Source: Nocardioides sp. CER19
GTDB lineage: Bacteria; Actinomycetota; Actinomycetes; Propionibacteriales; Nocardioidaceae
DNA length: 64,000 nucleotides
Assembly: GCF_029846275.1 (NCBI RefSeq)
Contig: NZ_JARVWS010000002.1
Location: forward strand, 186,001 to 250,000
Direction of reading: 5' to 3'
Below are positions 26,153 through 35,137 of this stretch, in pieces. Both the position numbers and the translations under genes were made by a program. The notes under the pieces are model-generated. The model was not told the DNA's origin, ran no database searches, and saw only the letters and a list, made by a program, of their open reading frames with translations. Positions within the stretch are counted from its first letter, which is position 1, and each line of letters opens with the position of its first letter.

Positions 26153-26953
26153 ATGGAGCTCAACCTCTCCTCCAGGCGCGCCCTCGTCACCGGCTCCAGC
26201 TCCGGGCTGGGCGAGGCCACGGCCCGCATGCTCGCCGCCGAGGGCGCAGCCGTCGTCATCCATGGTCGCGACCAGAGCCGTGCCGAGGCGGTCGCCGCCT
26301 CCATCCGCGAGGCCGGCGGTCGGGCCGAGGTCGTCCTCGGTGACCTCGCCACCGACGAGGGTGCAGCAGACGTCATGCGCCAGGCCTTGGTCGGCGGGGA
26401 CGTCGACATCCTCGTCAACAACGCCGGCTTCTACCGCCACCTGTCGTGGGCCGAGGCAACACCCCAGGAGTGGGCCGACACCTACAACGTGAACGTCGTC
26501 TCCGGCGTGCGCATGATCCAGCAGCTCGTGCCTGCCATGCGCGAGCGAGGCTGGGGTCGGGTCATCACGATCGGTGGCGGCCTTGCCAGCCAGCCGATGA
26601 ACACCCACCCCCAGTACAACGCCACGCTCGCCGCGCGACACAACCTCGCCGTGTCGCTGGCACGCGAGCTGAAGGGCACGGGCGTCACTTCGAACGTCGT
26701 CTCGCCCGGCGCGATCCTCGTCGACGCGACCCAGGAGCTCGTCACGCACATCGGTCCGGCCCGCGGCTGGGGCGACACGTGGGAGGAGATCCTGCCGAAC
26801 GCCGTCGAGGCACTCATCCCCAACGACCACGGACGGTTCGGCCGACCCGAGGAGATCGCGGGCGCGGTCGCCTATCTCTGCAGCGACCTGGCGGAGTACG
26901 TCAGCGGCGCGACGATCCGCGTCGACGGCGGCCTGATCAGGAGCGCCTTCTGA
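26153..26953 (+). CDS. SDR-family protein with catalytic Ser and Lys replaced
   Basis: 266 residues with an intact Rossmann motif (TGSSSGLGEA), NNAG and the C-terminal VSGATIRVDGGLI of classical SDRs. In the active site, however, YxxxK reads YNATL (Lys to Leu; codons TAC AAC GCC ACG CTC at 26614-26628), and the Ser-containing strand reads VITIGGGLAS with Gly at the usual Ser. The Tyr is kept. It may bind cofactor without normal dehydrogenase activity, or act as a partner of the intact SDR before it. AAAGGAA precedes the ATG. Confidence 0.85.
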   Translation: MELNLSSRRALVTGSSSGLGEATARMLAAEGAAVVIHGRDQSRAEAVAASIREAGGRAEVVLGDLATDEGAADVMRQALVGGDVDILVNNAGFYRHLSWAEATPQEWADTYNVNVVSGVRMIQQLVPAMRERGWGRVITIGGGLASQPMNTHPQYNATLAARHNLAVSLARELKGTGVTSNVVSPGAILVDATQELVTHIGPARGWGDTWEEILPNAVEALIPNDHGRFGRPEEIAGAVAYLCSDLAEYVSGATIRVDGGLIRSAF

Positions 26954-27210
26954 TGGCGACCTGGTTCATCACGGGCTCCTCGCGCGGTTTCGGACGGGCG
27001 ATCGCCGCGGGCGATCCGAAGCGGGCCGGCGAGATCATCGTCCGGGTCGTACAGCGCGATGACCGGCCCACGCACCTGTTGCTGGGCGAGCTCGCGGTCA
27101 CGATGTCGCTCGACTACTCCCAGGCGCAGATCGCCCAGGCGAGTGCGTGGCGGGAGCTGTCGCTCTCGGCCGACTTCGGCCAGCCCTACCCGGTCCCGCT
27201 GCCAGCCTGA
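26953..27210 (+). pseudogene. Internally deleted SDR remnant
   Basis: An 85-residue open frame that starts like an SDR (MATWFITGSSRGFGRAIA) and at once continues with what is normally the C-terminal end of that subfamily (GDPKRAGEIIVRVV, then HLLLGELAV). The central ~180-200 residues with NNAG and YxxxK are absent, so an in-frame deletion has joined the two ends. It overlaps the preceding stop by one base (TGATG). Unlikely to be an enzyme. Confidence 0.8.
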
Positions 27211-27224
27211 TCCCGCCCGAAGTG

Positions 27225-27261
27225 GGTGACGCCAGCCGCATCGGGTGCGGCCGGCGTCACC
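27225..27261. terminator. Bidirectional terminator hairpin
   Basis: GGTGACGCC-A-GCCGCA stem pairs with TGCGGC-C-GGCGTCACC around a 5-nt loop, with one mismatch pair. It lies between the SDR operon (+) and the ABC-F gene (-). Confidence 0.85.
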
Positions 27262-27274
27262 ACGTCACCGTCGG

Positions 27275-28885
27275 CTACACCTCGACCTCGGTCAGGATGC
27301 CGTCGGCGTCGAGCTCCAGCACCCGGGTCGGCTCGAGTCGTCGGATGAAGTCGTCGTCGTGGCTGACGACGAGCAGCCCGCCGCGATATCCGGCCAGCGC
27401 CTCCACCAGGTGCGTCACGGTCGACACGTCCAGGTTGTTGGTTGGCTCGTCGAGGATCAGCAGCTGCGCCGGCGGGGTCGCGAGCAGCAGCCGCGCCAGC
27501 GAGACGCGGAAGCGCTCACCACCCGACAGCGTCGAGACCGGACGGAAGACGCTGTCGCCGCGCAGAAGCAGTCGGCCGAGCTGGTTGCGGATCGCGCCCT
27601 GCTCCATCTCCGGGGCCGCCTCCCGGATCGCCTCGACCGCGCTCGTGTCCTCGTCGAGGCCGTCGAGCCGCTGCGGCAGATAGCCGACGCGCGCGGTCTC
27701 CAGCCGCCCCGACGCCGACAACTCACCGTCCGCTGGTCGAGAGGTCACGTCCGGCGCGACCAGCCGCTGCAGGAGGGTCGACTTCCCGACGCCGTTGGGA
27801 CCGACGATGACGACCCGCTCGGGGCCTTGGATCACCTGCTCACGGCCATCGCTCCCGATCAGTACGGCCAGCCGGCGGCTGTTCGGCACGTCCGGGTCAG
27901 GCAGCAGCAGGCTGACGTGCTCCTCCGACCGCACGCGGTCGGCTGCCGCGGCCGCTCTCTCACGAGCCGCGGCCAACCGGGCATCGAGGCCTGACCGCAT
28001 CCTGGCGGCGGAGTTCTCCGCGTCCGAGGCCCGGCCGTTCATCACGATCTTCGAGCCGACCTTGTTCGCGCGCGCCGTCGCCGCGTTTCGGGAACGGGTC
28101 GCCAGCTTCGACTCGGCTTCGGCCCGCTGTCGCTGCCCGACCTTCACCGCCTGGTCGGCGGCCCGCATCGCCTGAACCGCGGCGGCCTGCTGACCGTCGA
28201 GGTACTCGCGCCACGCGGAGTAGGGGCCGCCGAAGAAGGTGAGCGACCCGGCGCGCAGCTCGGCGGTCGTGTCCATCTCGTCGAGCAGCGCGAGGTCGTG
28301 CGACACCACGACGAGCGTGCCCTTCCACGTCCGCACCAGCTCGCGCAGGCGGGCGCGCGCGTCGCGGTCGAGGTTGTTGGTCGGCTCGTCGAGCAGCGTG
28401 ATCGGGCAGTCCCGCAGCTGCAGGCCGGCGATCGCGACCAGCATCGCCTCGCCGCCGGAGATCTCGCCGACGCGGCGCTCGAGCGAGGAGCCGCCGAGCC
28501 CGAGCGAGGCCAGCGTCTCCGCTGCCCTCGCCTCGATGTCCCAGTCGTCGCCGAGGACGTCATAGAGGTCGGGATCGGTCTCACCCGAGACGATCGCCTC
28601 CAGCGCCCGCAGCTTCGGGGTGATGCCCAGCAGATCGGCCAGTGTCGTGTCCCGCGACAGGGTGAGCGTCTGGGGCAGGTAGCCGACCTCGCCCGCGACC
28701 GAGACCGATCCGCTGGTCGGCGGGATCAGTCCTGCGATCACGCGAAGCAGGGTCGACTTGCCGGCGCCGTTGTCGCCGACGAGGCCCGTACGACCTGACG
28801 AGAACGTGGCGGAGAGGTCGCTGAGCGCGACGGTGCCGTCGGTCCACTCGAGGGTGAGCGAGGACAGGGTGATGCTGTTGAACAC
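27275..28885 (-). CDS. ABC-F family ATPase (ribosome-associated, antibiotic-resistance-like)
   Basis: 536 residues with two ATPase domains and no membrane part. Walker A motifs are GDNGAGKSTLL and GPNGVGKSTLL, signatures are ISGGEAML and LSGGERFR, and both LLDEPTNNLD Walker B/D loops are intact. The interdomain linker at about 230-320 is basic and helical, as in ABC-F translation or resistance factors. The GTG at 28885 (LLVFNS context) has GGAG 8 nt upstream; the longer frame before it has no homology. ABC-F proteins act on stalled ribosomes. No leader peptide attenuator could be confirmed in the 158-bp upstream gap (28886-29043). Confidence 0.9.
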   Translation of the reverse strand: MFNSITLSSLTLEWTDGTVALSDLSATFSSGRTGLVGDNGAGKSTLLRVIAGLIPPTSGSVSVAGEVGYLPQTLTLSRDTTLADLLGITPKLRALEAIVSGETDPDLYDVLGDDWDIEARAAETLASLGLGGSSLERRVGEISGGEAMLVAIAGLQLRDCPITLLDEPTNNLDRDARARLRELVRTWKGTLVVVSHDLALLDEMDTTAELRAGSLTFFGGPYSAWREYLDGQQAAAVQAMRAADQAVKVGQRQRAEAESKLATRSRNAATARANKVGSKIVMNGRASDAENSAARMRSGLDARLAAARERAAAAADRVRSEEHVSLLLPDPDVPNSRRLAVLIGSDGREQVIQGPERVVIVGPNGVGKSTLLQRLVAPDVTSRPADGELSASGRLETARVGYLPQRLDGLDEDTSAVEAIREAAPEMEQGAIRNQLGRLLLRGDSVFRPVSTLSGGERFRVSLARLLLATPPAQLLILDEPTNNLDVSTVTHLVEALAGYRGGLLVVSHDDDFIRRLEPTRVLELDADGILTEVEV

Positions 28886-29043
28886 GAGGAGGGCTCCACA
28901 AAGGGTTTCGGCGGAAGCGCCGACACCGGAGCCCACGGAGGGGTCTCGGAACGGTGTCAGCGCGGGGACTGCGCGGCGAAACCGGTGATGCCCGTCAAAA
29001 CGCACCTCGTGCTCGGGAATGGGACGCCGCCAACTCTACGGAC

Positions 29044-29670
29044 CTAGCCCAACCACTGGCCATGGGTTTCTCGCGCCCACGTTCGGCGCACCAGCCCGGT
29101 CCGCATCCCGCGCCGCGCCTCCGGGTCGCCGACGGCCTTGCTGATGTGGCCGGCGACGCCGAACCCGAGCAGGTAGAAGCCGATGTCGTGGATGAACAGC
29201 ACGCCCGAGCGCGGGATCCAGGTCAGCGAGAAGCGGTTCCACAACAGCAGCCCGGTGACCACCATGATCAGGACCGCGCCGGCGATCCAGGATGCGTAGA
29301 GCTTCTGTCCCGCGTTGAACTTCCCCGCGAAGCGCCCGCGACGCCGGTCGGAGCCTCCGGCGCGCAGCCACTCCCGGTCGCCGTCGTGGAAGCGGTTGAT
29401 CTCGTGCAGGTCACGGCGGAAGGCGTGTGAGGCGAGCCCGAGCAGCACCGGCACGGGGATGAGCACCCCTGCCCACTCGTGGACGGTCGCCACCAGGTGG
29501 CGTCGACCCACCAGATGGGCCAGAGGGGTGACGTAGAGGCAGGCCGCCGCGGCGATGCAGAACAGGAACAGTGCTGCGGTGGCGTAGTGGATGGCGCGCT
29601 CGGCGCGGGTGAAGCGGGCGACGTACGGGCTCTCGCGCCGCGGGATCACCCCTGACCTGGTCTCAGGCAT
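29044..29670 (-). CDS. Membrane cytochrome b (formate-dehydrogenase gamma/cytochrome b561-like)
   Basis: 208 residues with four hydrophobic helices. His-containing helices (RAIHYATAALFLFCIAAA, ATVHEWAGVLIPVPVLLG, LFIHDIGFYLLGFGVAGHI) suggest two b haems. It overlaps the molybdopterin oxidoreductase gene by 8 bp and is probably its quinone-linked membrane anchor, as with other soluble-domain/cytochrome b pairs. Confidence 0.85.
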   Translation of the reverse strand: MPETRSGVIPRRESPYVARFTRAERAIHYATAALFLFCIAAAACLYVTPLAHLVGRRHLVATVHEWAGVLIPVPVLLGLASHAFRRDLHEINRFHDGDREWLRAGGSDRRRGRFAGKFNAGQKLYASWIAGAVLIMVVTGLLLWNRFSLTWIPRSGVLFIHDIGFYLLGFGVAGHISKAVGDPEARRGMRTGLVRRTWARETHGQWLG

Positions 29671-30367
29671 GGCCCGGCTCCTGTCCCGGTAGCCACGCGT
29701 CGACCGGCCAGCCCGTCTTCTCCCAGTAGCCGGGCTCGACCTTCTCGGTGACCTCGATGCCGGACAGCCACTTGGCGGACTTGTAGAAGTACATCGGTGC
29801 GACGTAGAGCCGCACCGGGCCGCCGCTGTTGTGGGAGATCGGCTTGTCCTCCATCTGCAGCGCGACCAGGACATCGGGACGGCGTGCCTGCTCGAGGGTC
29901 AGGCTCTCGGAGTAGACCCCATCGAAGCAAGTGAACCGCACCGCGCCGGCGCCGCCGGTGACGCCGGCACGATCGAGCAGGTCGGAGAGCCGTACGCCGT
30001 CCACGGGCACCTGCTCGACCGACCAGCCGTCGGTGCAGACGATCTCGCGGGTGACGCGGGTCTGCCGCATGGCCTGCAGGTCGGCGAGGCTGAGCTCGAG
30101 CGGCCGGTCGACCAGGCCGCCCACCGTCAGCCGGTAGGTCGCCGGGTCCGCGCGGTCAACGTGGCCGGCCACGCTGAAGTAGCGGAAGCCGCCCGGGTTG
30201 GGCAGCAGTCCCGAGACGCCGGTCGGGTCGAGCTGGGAGAGCTCACCCAGCGTGCCGCTCCAGGCCTTCTGCACGGTCGGCGCGGCGACGATCGCCGCCG
30301 CGCCGAGACCCAGCGTGCCCAAGAAGACGCGGCGCCCGATCGGCTTGGTGCCCTCCGTCGGCATCAT
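29663..30367 (-). CDS. Tat-exported molybdopterin oxidoreductase (sulfite-oxidase/MsrP fold)
   Basis: 234 residues of the sulfite oxidase molybdopterin fold. An N-terminal twin-arginine signal (GRRVFLGTLGLGAAAIVAAP) indicates folded export. The molybdenum-binding Cys111 is in REIVCTDGWSVEQ, and ISHNSGGPVRLYVAPMYFYKSAKW is the usual C-terminal motif. AAGGA precedes the ATG. With the overlapping cytochrome b it resembles MsrP/MsrQ-like periplasmic reductases (methionine sulfoxide or another oxide). Its place after an Ohr-type gene agrees with an oxidative-stress role, but the substrate is not proven. Confidence 0.88.
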   Translation of the reverse strand: MMPTEGTKPIGRRVFLGTLGLGAAAIVAAPTVQKAWSGTLGELSQLDPTGVSGLLPNPGGFRYFSVAGHVDRADPATYRLTVGGLVDRPLELSLADLQAMRQTRVTREIVCTDGWSVEQVPVDGVRLSDLLDRAGVTGGAGAVRFTCFDGVYSESLTLEQARRPDVLVALQMEDKPISHNSGGPVRLYVAPMYFYKSAKWLSGIEVTEKVEPGYWEKTGWPVDAWLPGQEPGHA

Positions 30368-30406
30368 CGTCCGTCCTTCTCCGACGTTCGCGATCGAGCC
30401 GCCCGG

Positions 30407-30844
30407 TCAGGCGGCCTGGTCGGCGACGCGGGCGTTGATGCGGACCGGGACGTTGCCGGTGATCGCCTTGGAGTACGGGCAGATCGTGTGGGCCAGCTCG
30501 GCCAGCCACTGGACTGTCTGCTGGTCGGTGCCGCCCGCGACCACCGCGAGCTCGGCGGTCAACCAGAAGTCGCTGCCGTCGGTGTTGAGGGTGACGTCGG
30601 CGGTCACCTCGATGCTGCTGAGCTTCACCTTCTCGCGCGTGGCCGCCTGGCGCAGCGCGCCCATGAAACAGGCCGACCAGCCGGCCGCGAAGAGCTGCTC
30701 GGGGTTGGTGTCTCCGCCGGCGCCGCCGAGCTCGGCCGGGATGGCCAGCCGGTGCTCGAGCAGGCCGTCGCTGCTGCGCAGTTGGCCTCCGTTGCGGCCC
30801 TCGCCGGTGGTGGTGACGGTGCCGGTGTAGGTGGTGATGGACAT
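30407..30844 (-). CDS. Ohr/OsmC-family organic hydroperoxide resistance protein
   Basis: 145-residue Ohr-type thiol peroxidase. The two active Cys are Cys59 in AAGWSACFMGAL and Cys122 in HTICPYS, and EHRLAIPAELGG is the usual substrate-side loop. The product reduces organic hydroperoxides in the cytoplasm with lipoyl-type thiols. GAGGAGA precedes the ATG. The 48-bp element copy A lies upstream. It heads a small operon with the molybdopterin enzyme and cytochrome b. Confidence 0.93.
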   Translation of the reverse strand: MSITTYTGTVTTTGEGRNGGQLRSSDGLLEHRLAIPAELGGAGGDTNPEQLFAAGWSACFMGALRQAATREKVKLSSIEVTADVTLNTDGSDFWLTAELAVVAGGTDQQTVQWLAELAHTICPYSKAITGNVPVRINARVADQAA

Positions 30845-30894
30845 GCTTCGTGTCTCCTCGGGTGGGCTGTGCTGACACGACGACTCTCGTGCGA

Positions 30895-30942
30895 GACACC
30901 CCGGGCTGACGCCCGTGACACCCACTGGTCGATGCCCTGGTG
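30895..30942 (-). promoter_or_regulatory. 48-bp promoter element, copy A (Ohr gene)
   Basis: Read on the minus strand it has CCAGGG-N6-CCAGTG then CACGGGCG, ending 50 bp before the Ohr start. It matches copy B (36106-36153) at 37 of 48 positions with no gaps, although both lie in non-coding DNA. It sits just beyond the 3' end of the LAL regulator gene. Confidence 0.65.
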
Positions 30943-30971
30943 GGCGCTGGTGCGCGGGTCCGTCCGCGGGG

Positions 30972-33698
30972 TCAGCGCTCGGCGAGCGCGCCGGCCAGCC
31001 CGCGACGCGAGGTGATCGCGAGCTTGGCGTAGATCTTGCGAAGGTGCCACTCGACCGTGCGCGGGCTGAGGAACATCACCGCGGCGATCTCCGGGTTGGT
31101 CCGTCCGGCGACAGCCATCCGGGCGATCTGGGCCTCCTGCGGCGTCAGGTCCTCCTGCTCCCCGGTCGCGCGTCGGCGTACCGTCTCCCCGGTGGCGGCC
31201 AGCTCCCTGGCGGCACGTGCGGCGAATGCCTCGGAACCCATCTCGCTCAGTGCTTCGTGGGCGGCCCGCAGCTCGTCGCGGGCCTCGGTACGGCGGTTCT
31301 CCCGTCGCAGCCATTCGCCGTAGAGGAGATGTGCCCGCGCCAGGGTCCCGGTCACCTGCGTCGCTGAGATCACCCTGATGGCCTCGCGGTACTTCTCCTC
31401 CGCCGCGGCGGTCCGATCGATCAGCGCATCCGCGAGCGCCTGGGTGCCTCGCGCCCACGCCGTGTCGACGGCGCCGGTGCGCTCGGCGAGCCGATCCCGC
31501 GCCTCGACCGCGACCGCGTGGTCGCCGGTCCGGGAAGCGGCCTCGACCAGCTCCGACAACGTCCACTGCAGCAACGCGGGGTCGTCGTAGGTCGCGGCCT
31601 CGGTCGCCGCCGCGAGCGCGGCCGGGTAGTCGCCGAGGCCGTTGAAGAGCACGGCGCGGGCGTACCCGGCGACGCCGAGAAGCCAGCCGAGCCCGCCCGC
31701 CTCCGCGGCCCGGACCATGCCGTCGATGAGCTGTCGGGCCGGCTCCTCCCGTCCGCGGTGCGCCGCCAGAATCGCCCCGGCGGACGGGTTGGACCGCGAG
31801 CCCGTGGCCTTGGTGAACGCCTCGGCCTCGTCGAGCAGGTCGCTGGCCTCGGTGAAGCGGCCGGTCTGGATCAGCGAGGTCGCGCGGAAGGAGAGTGCGT
31901 ACGGCAGCAGGGACAGGGTGCCGGTCTCACGCGCGTAGGCGAGCGCCTGCTCGGTCCTGGTGAGGAACGCGGCGTCGTCCCACACCTCGTGCATCATGAT
32001 CCCGCTCAGCCAGGCCAGGTCGAGATCGCTGTCGGGCGTGATGGTGGTCAGTGCCCGCGTGAACAGCGGGACCGCGGCAGCATGCCCGTCGAGGATCCGA
32101 GTGGTCAGCGCGTTGAGCAGCAGGCCGGCCCGCTCCTCGCCCTGCGGGGCTGACCGGGCGGCCTCCGCCGCGCGACGGAGGTCGTCGCCGCCGAGGCGCC
32201 CCGCGTTCACGGCCGCGCCGAGCGCCGCCAGGTAGGTCTCCCGGGCCGCGGCCGGATCGAGTGCCTCGAGCCGGTGAGCGGCCTGCAGCAGCGGAGCCAC
32301 CGCCGCCCGACCCGCGTAGGAGGCGAACGCGGTCCGCGCCCGCAACTTCTCGGCGCGAGCCTGCTCGACGGGGTCGAGGGCGACCAGCTCGGCCGCGGCC
32401 AGGAGGGCGGGCACCTCGCCGAGGGCCCCGGCGGCGAAACGGGCCTCGGCCGCCGAGATCGTCCGGCTGGCACGGGTCGCCGGCTCGGGCGTCAGCTCCG
32501 CGGCTCGGGTGAGGAACGCGGCGGCCGCGACCCGGCCACCTCGGGAGAGCGCCCGGTCGGCGGACCGCTCCAGCTCGGCGGCGACCTCCTCGTCGGGCTG
32601 GAGAGCGGCGTGTGCTCGGTGCCAGGCGCGTCGGTCGGGGTCGGCGAGCGGGTCGGTGACCTCGCCCAGTGCGCGGTGGACGTCGCGCAGCTCGGTGGGG
32701 GTCGCGGCGCGGCGCGCGGCGGAGCGGACCAGCGGATGCCGGAATCGCACGCGGGCGCCGATCTCGATCAGCTCGGCCGCCTCGGCCGGAGCCGCGGCGG
32801 CGCCGTCCACGCCGAGCAGGCGGAGGGCGCGCCACAGCAGGGGTACGTCGCCGGTCGGCTCGACGGCCGCGGTGAGCAGCAGCGTGCGCGTCTCTGGCGG
32901 CAGGGCGGAGATCCGTCGGCCGAAGCCTGCCTCGACGCGGCTGACGACCGGCGCCGTGGTCAGGCCTCCGAAGCCGAAGGCGAGCTCGGCCTGGGAGAGG
33001 TCACGCGGCAGCTCGAGGAGCGCGAGCGGGTTGCCCCTGGTCTCGGCGATGATCCGGTCCCGCACGCGGGCGTCGACCGGTCCGCGGAGCACCGACTCGA
33101 GGAGGACCCGCGCGTCCTCCTCGGCCAGGCCGTCGACCTGGAGGTCCGGCAGGCCGTCCAGGATCGGTTCGTCACCCCGCCCCCGGACGCCGAAGACCAG
33201 CGCCACCGACTCGGCCTCGAGGCGCCGTGCGACGAAGGTCAGCACGACCTCCGACATCCGGTCCATCCATTGCACGTCGTCGACGACGCAGACCAGCGGC
33301 TTGTCCGCGGCGCCCTCGGCGAGCAGGCCGAGCACCGCAAGACCGATGATCAACGCCTCCGGCGCCGCGCCCGCGCTCATCCCGAACGCCGTCGACAGCG
33401 CCGCGCGCTGCGGCTCCGGGAGCTGGTCGAGGTGGCCCATCAGCGGAGCGACGATCTGTTGCAGCCCGGCGTACGCGATCTCCGCCTCCGGCTCGACCCC
33501 GGCTGCGCGGATCACCCGGTCGCTCGCCGCCCTGCCGGCGAGGTAGTCGAGCAGGGCGGTCTTGCCGGCACCGGCCTCGCCGCGAACCACCAGGACGCGG
33601 CTCCGGCCGGCGCGCACGTCCCGGACGACGCCGTCGAGCACCAGCTGCTCCTCGCGCCGCCCACGCAGGGTCACCATGCCGATGCTCATCGGCTGCAT
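30972..33698 (-). CDS. Large ATP-binding LuxR-family (LAL) regulator
   Basis: 908 residues. An N-terminal AAA/NACHT-type ATPase has Walker A GEAGAGKTALL (about 40-50) and Walker B CVVDDVQWMD. A long helical TPR-like middle follows, and a C-terminal LuxR helix-turn-helix (LTPQEAQIARMAVAGRTNPEIA, then SPRTVEWHLRKIYAKL) ends the protein. These MalT-like regulators bind a ligand plus ATP and activate promoters. No clear ribosome site stands before the ATG at 33698; Met4 or Met8 are alternatives. It lies 35 bp after the flavoprotein reductase gene in the VOC-led operon, flanked by the repeated 48-bp element on both sides. Confidence 0.93.
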   Translation of the reverse strand: MQPMSIGMVTLRGRREEQLVLDGVVRDVRAGRSRVLVVRGEAGAGKTALLDYLAGRAASDRVIRAAGVEPEAEIAYAGLQQIVAPLMGHLDQLPEPQRAALSTAFGMSAGAAPEALIIGLAVLGLLAEGAADKPLVCVVDDVQWMDRMSEVVLTFVARRLEAESVALVFGVRGRGDEPILDGLPDLQVDGLAEEDARVLLESVLRGPVDARVRDRIIAETRGNPLALLELPRDLSQAELAFGFGGLTTAPVVSRVEAGFGRRISALPPETRTLLLTAAVEPTGDVPLLWRALRLLGVDGAAAAPAEAAELIEIGARVRFRHPLVRSAARRAATPTELRDVHRALGEVTDPLADPDRRAWHRAHAALQPDEEVAAELERSADRALSRGGRVAAAAFLTRAAELTPEPATRASRTISAAEARFAAGALGEVPALLAAAELVALDPVEQARAEKLRARTAFASYAGRAAVAPLLQAAHRLEALDPAAARETYLAALGAAVNAGRLGGDDLRRAAEAARSAPQGEERAGLLLNALTTRILDGHAAAVPLFTRALTTITPDSDLDLAWLSGIMMHEVWDDAAFLTRTEQALAYARETGTLSLLPYALSFRATSLIQTGRFTEASDLLDEAEAFTKATGSRSNPSAGAILAAHRGREEPARQLIDGMVRAAEAGGLGWLLGVAGYARAVLFNGLGDYPAALAAATEAATYDDPALLQWTLSELVEAASRTGDHAVAVEARDRLAERTGAVDTAWARGTQALADALIDRTAAAEEKYREAIRVISATQVTGTLARAHLLYGEWLRRENRRTEARDELRAAHEALSEMGSEAFAARAARELAATGETVRRRATGEQEDLTPQEAQIARMAVAGRTNPEIAAVMFLSPRTVEWHLRKIYAKLAITSRRGLAGALAER

Positions 33699-33733
33699 TG
33701 TGGCGGTCGGGCACGGGCGTGCCTAGACGGATC

Positions 33734-35137
33734 TCAAATACGCGCGGGTAGGTGCAGCTCGCGCAGCAGTGGCTGCAGGGCGCGGTGGAAGGTCGGGTAG
33801 GCGAAGTGCATCTCCGCGAGCGTCGCGATCGGGATCCGGGCCTGGATCGCGGTGACGATCAGGGCGAGCACCTCCCCGCCCATGCTCCCCGCCACGGTGC
33901 CGCCGACCAGGATGCCGCGCTCCACGTCGGCGACCAGCTTGACCACGCCGGCGTCCTCGGCGATCCAGCCGCGCGAGCCGAGGTCGCCCGTCGCCGTCCG
34001 GACCGCCAGACCCCACGTCCGCGCGGTCTGCTCGGTCAGCCCGACCGAGCCGACCTCGGGCGAGGTGAACGTGACCCGGCTGAGCCCGCGATAGTCGGCC
34101 CACGCCGTGTCCGCGCTGCCGACCTCCGTCAGGTCGCGCACGACGAGCTCGGCCTGGTAGATCGACACGTGCGTGAACGCGCCCTTGCCGGTGACGTCTC
34201 CGATCGCCCACGCACCGTCGGCGACCCGCATCCGCTCATCCGGGTCCAGGACCCGCGCCGCCGGATCGAGGCCGAGGTGCTCGAGGCCGAGGTCCGCGAG
34301 GTTGTTGCGCCGCCCGGTCGCGACGAGCAGCCGCTCGGCGGTGACGGTCCAGCCGTCGACGTCGATGCAGAAGCCGTCGCCGTCCGCGCTGACCCGATCG
34401 GCGCGCGTCCCTGTGAGGACGGTGATGCCGTCCGCGACGAGGGCACGACGCACGACGTCGGACACCTCGGGCTCCTCGGCCGGAAGCAGCCGGTCGGTGG
34501 CCTCGACGAGGGTGACCTCGACCCCGAACGCCGCGAAGACCTGCGCGAACTCGCAGCCGACGGCGCCGCCGCCGAGCACGACGAGCGAACGCGGCAGCTC
34601 GGTGATCCGGACGACGTCGCGGTTCGTCCAGTACGGCGTCCCCGCCAGCCCGGGCACCGGTGGGACCGCGGGGCTCGTCCCGGTGTTGAGGACGATGCCG
34701 CGGGCGGCGACGTACGTCGTCCCGGCGCCGTCCGGCGCCGTGACGGTGACCTCGCGCGGGGCGGTGATCCGCCCGCGACCGCGGGCGAAGGTGGCACCGG
34801 CGGCGCGGAGCCGGTCCACGGCGACCTGGTCGTTCCAGCCGTCGGTCGCCTGGGCGCGGATCCGATCCGCGACCGGGGTCCACGACGCCCGTACGTCGGC
34901 GGTGCCGGCCACGCCCTCGATCAGCCGTCCTTCCCGCAGACGATTCGCGGCGTGGACCATCATCTTGGTCGGGACGCAGCCGTAGTACGGGCACTCGCCG
35001 CCGACCAGCCGCTCGTCGACGCCGACGACGCGCAGTCCGGCCTTCGCCAGGGCTGTCGCGACGTGCTCGCCGCCCGGGCCGAGGCCGAGCACGACGACGT
35101 CGCACTCGATCTTCGGCGTGGTCACCACGTCACCCAT
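33734..35137 (-). CDS. FAD-dependent pyridine nucleotide-disulfide oxidoreductase
   Basis: 467-residue member of the dihydrolipoamide/mycothione/mercuric reductase class. N-terminal FAD motif VLGLGPGGEHVA, redox pair GGECPYYGCVPTK (Cys-x4-Cys), NAD(P) motif VVLGGGAVGCEFA and AIGDVTGKGAFTHV are present. The C-terminal HFAYPTFHRAL replaces the usual HPHPTxSE, so the base His-Glu pair of dihydrolipoamide dehydrogenase is changed. The ATG overlaps the preceding small gene's stop (TGATG). It probably reduces a thiol, quinone or metal substrate. Dihydrolipoamide dehydrogenase itself is less likely. Confidence 0.88.
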   Translation of the reverse strand: MGDVVTTPKIECDVVVLGLGPGGEHVATALAKAGLRVVGVDERLVGGECPYYGCVPTKMMVHAANRLREGRLIEGVAGTADVRASWTPVADRIRAQATDGWNDQVAVDRLRAAGATFARGRGRITAPREVTVTAPDGAGTTYVAARGIVLNTGTSPAVPPVPGLAGTPYWTNRDVVRITELPRSLVVLGGGAVGCEFAQVFAAFGVEVTLVEATDRLLPAEEPEVSDVVRRALVADGITVLTGTRADRVSADGDGFCIDVDGWTVTAERLLVATGRRNNLADLGLEHLGLDPAARVLDPDERMRVADGAWAIGDVTGKGAFTHVSIYQAELVVRDLTEVGSADTAWADYRGLSRVTFTSPEVGSVGLTEQTARTWGLAVRTATGDLGSRGWIAEDAGVVKLVADVERGILVGGTVAGSMGGEVLALIVTAIQARIPIATLAEMHFAYPTFHRALQPLLRELHLPARI

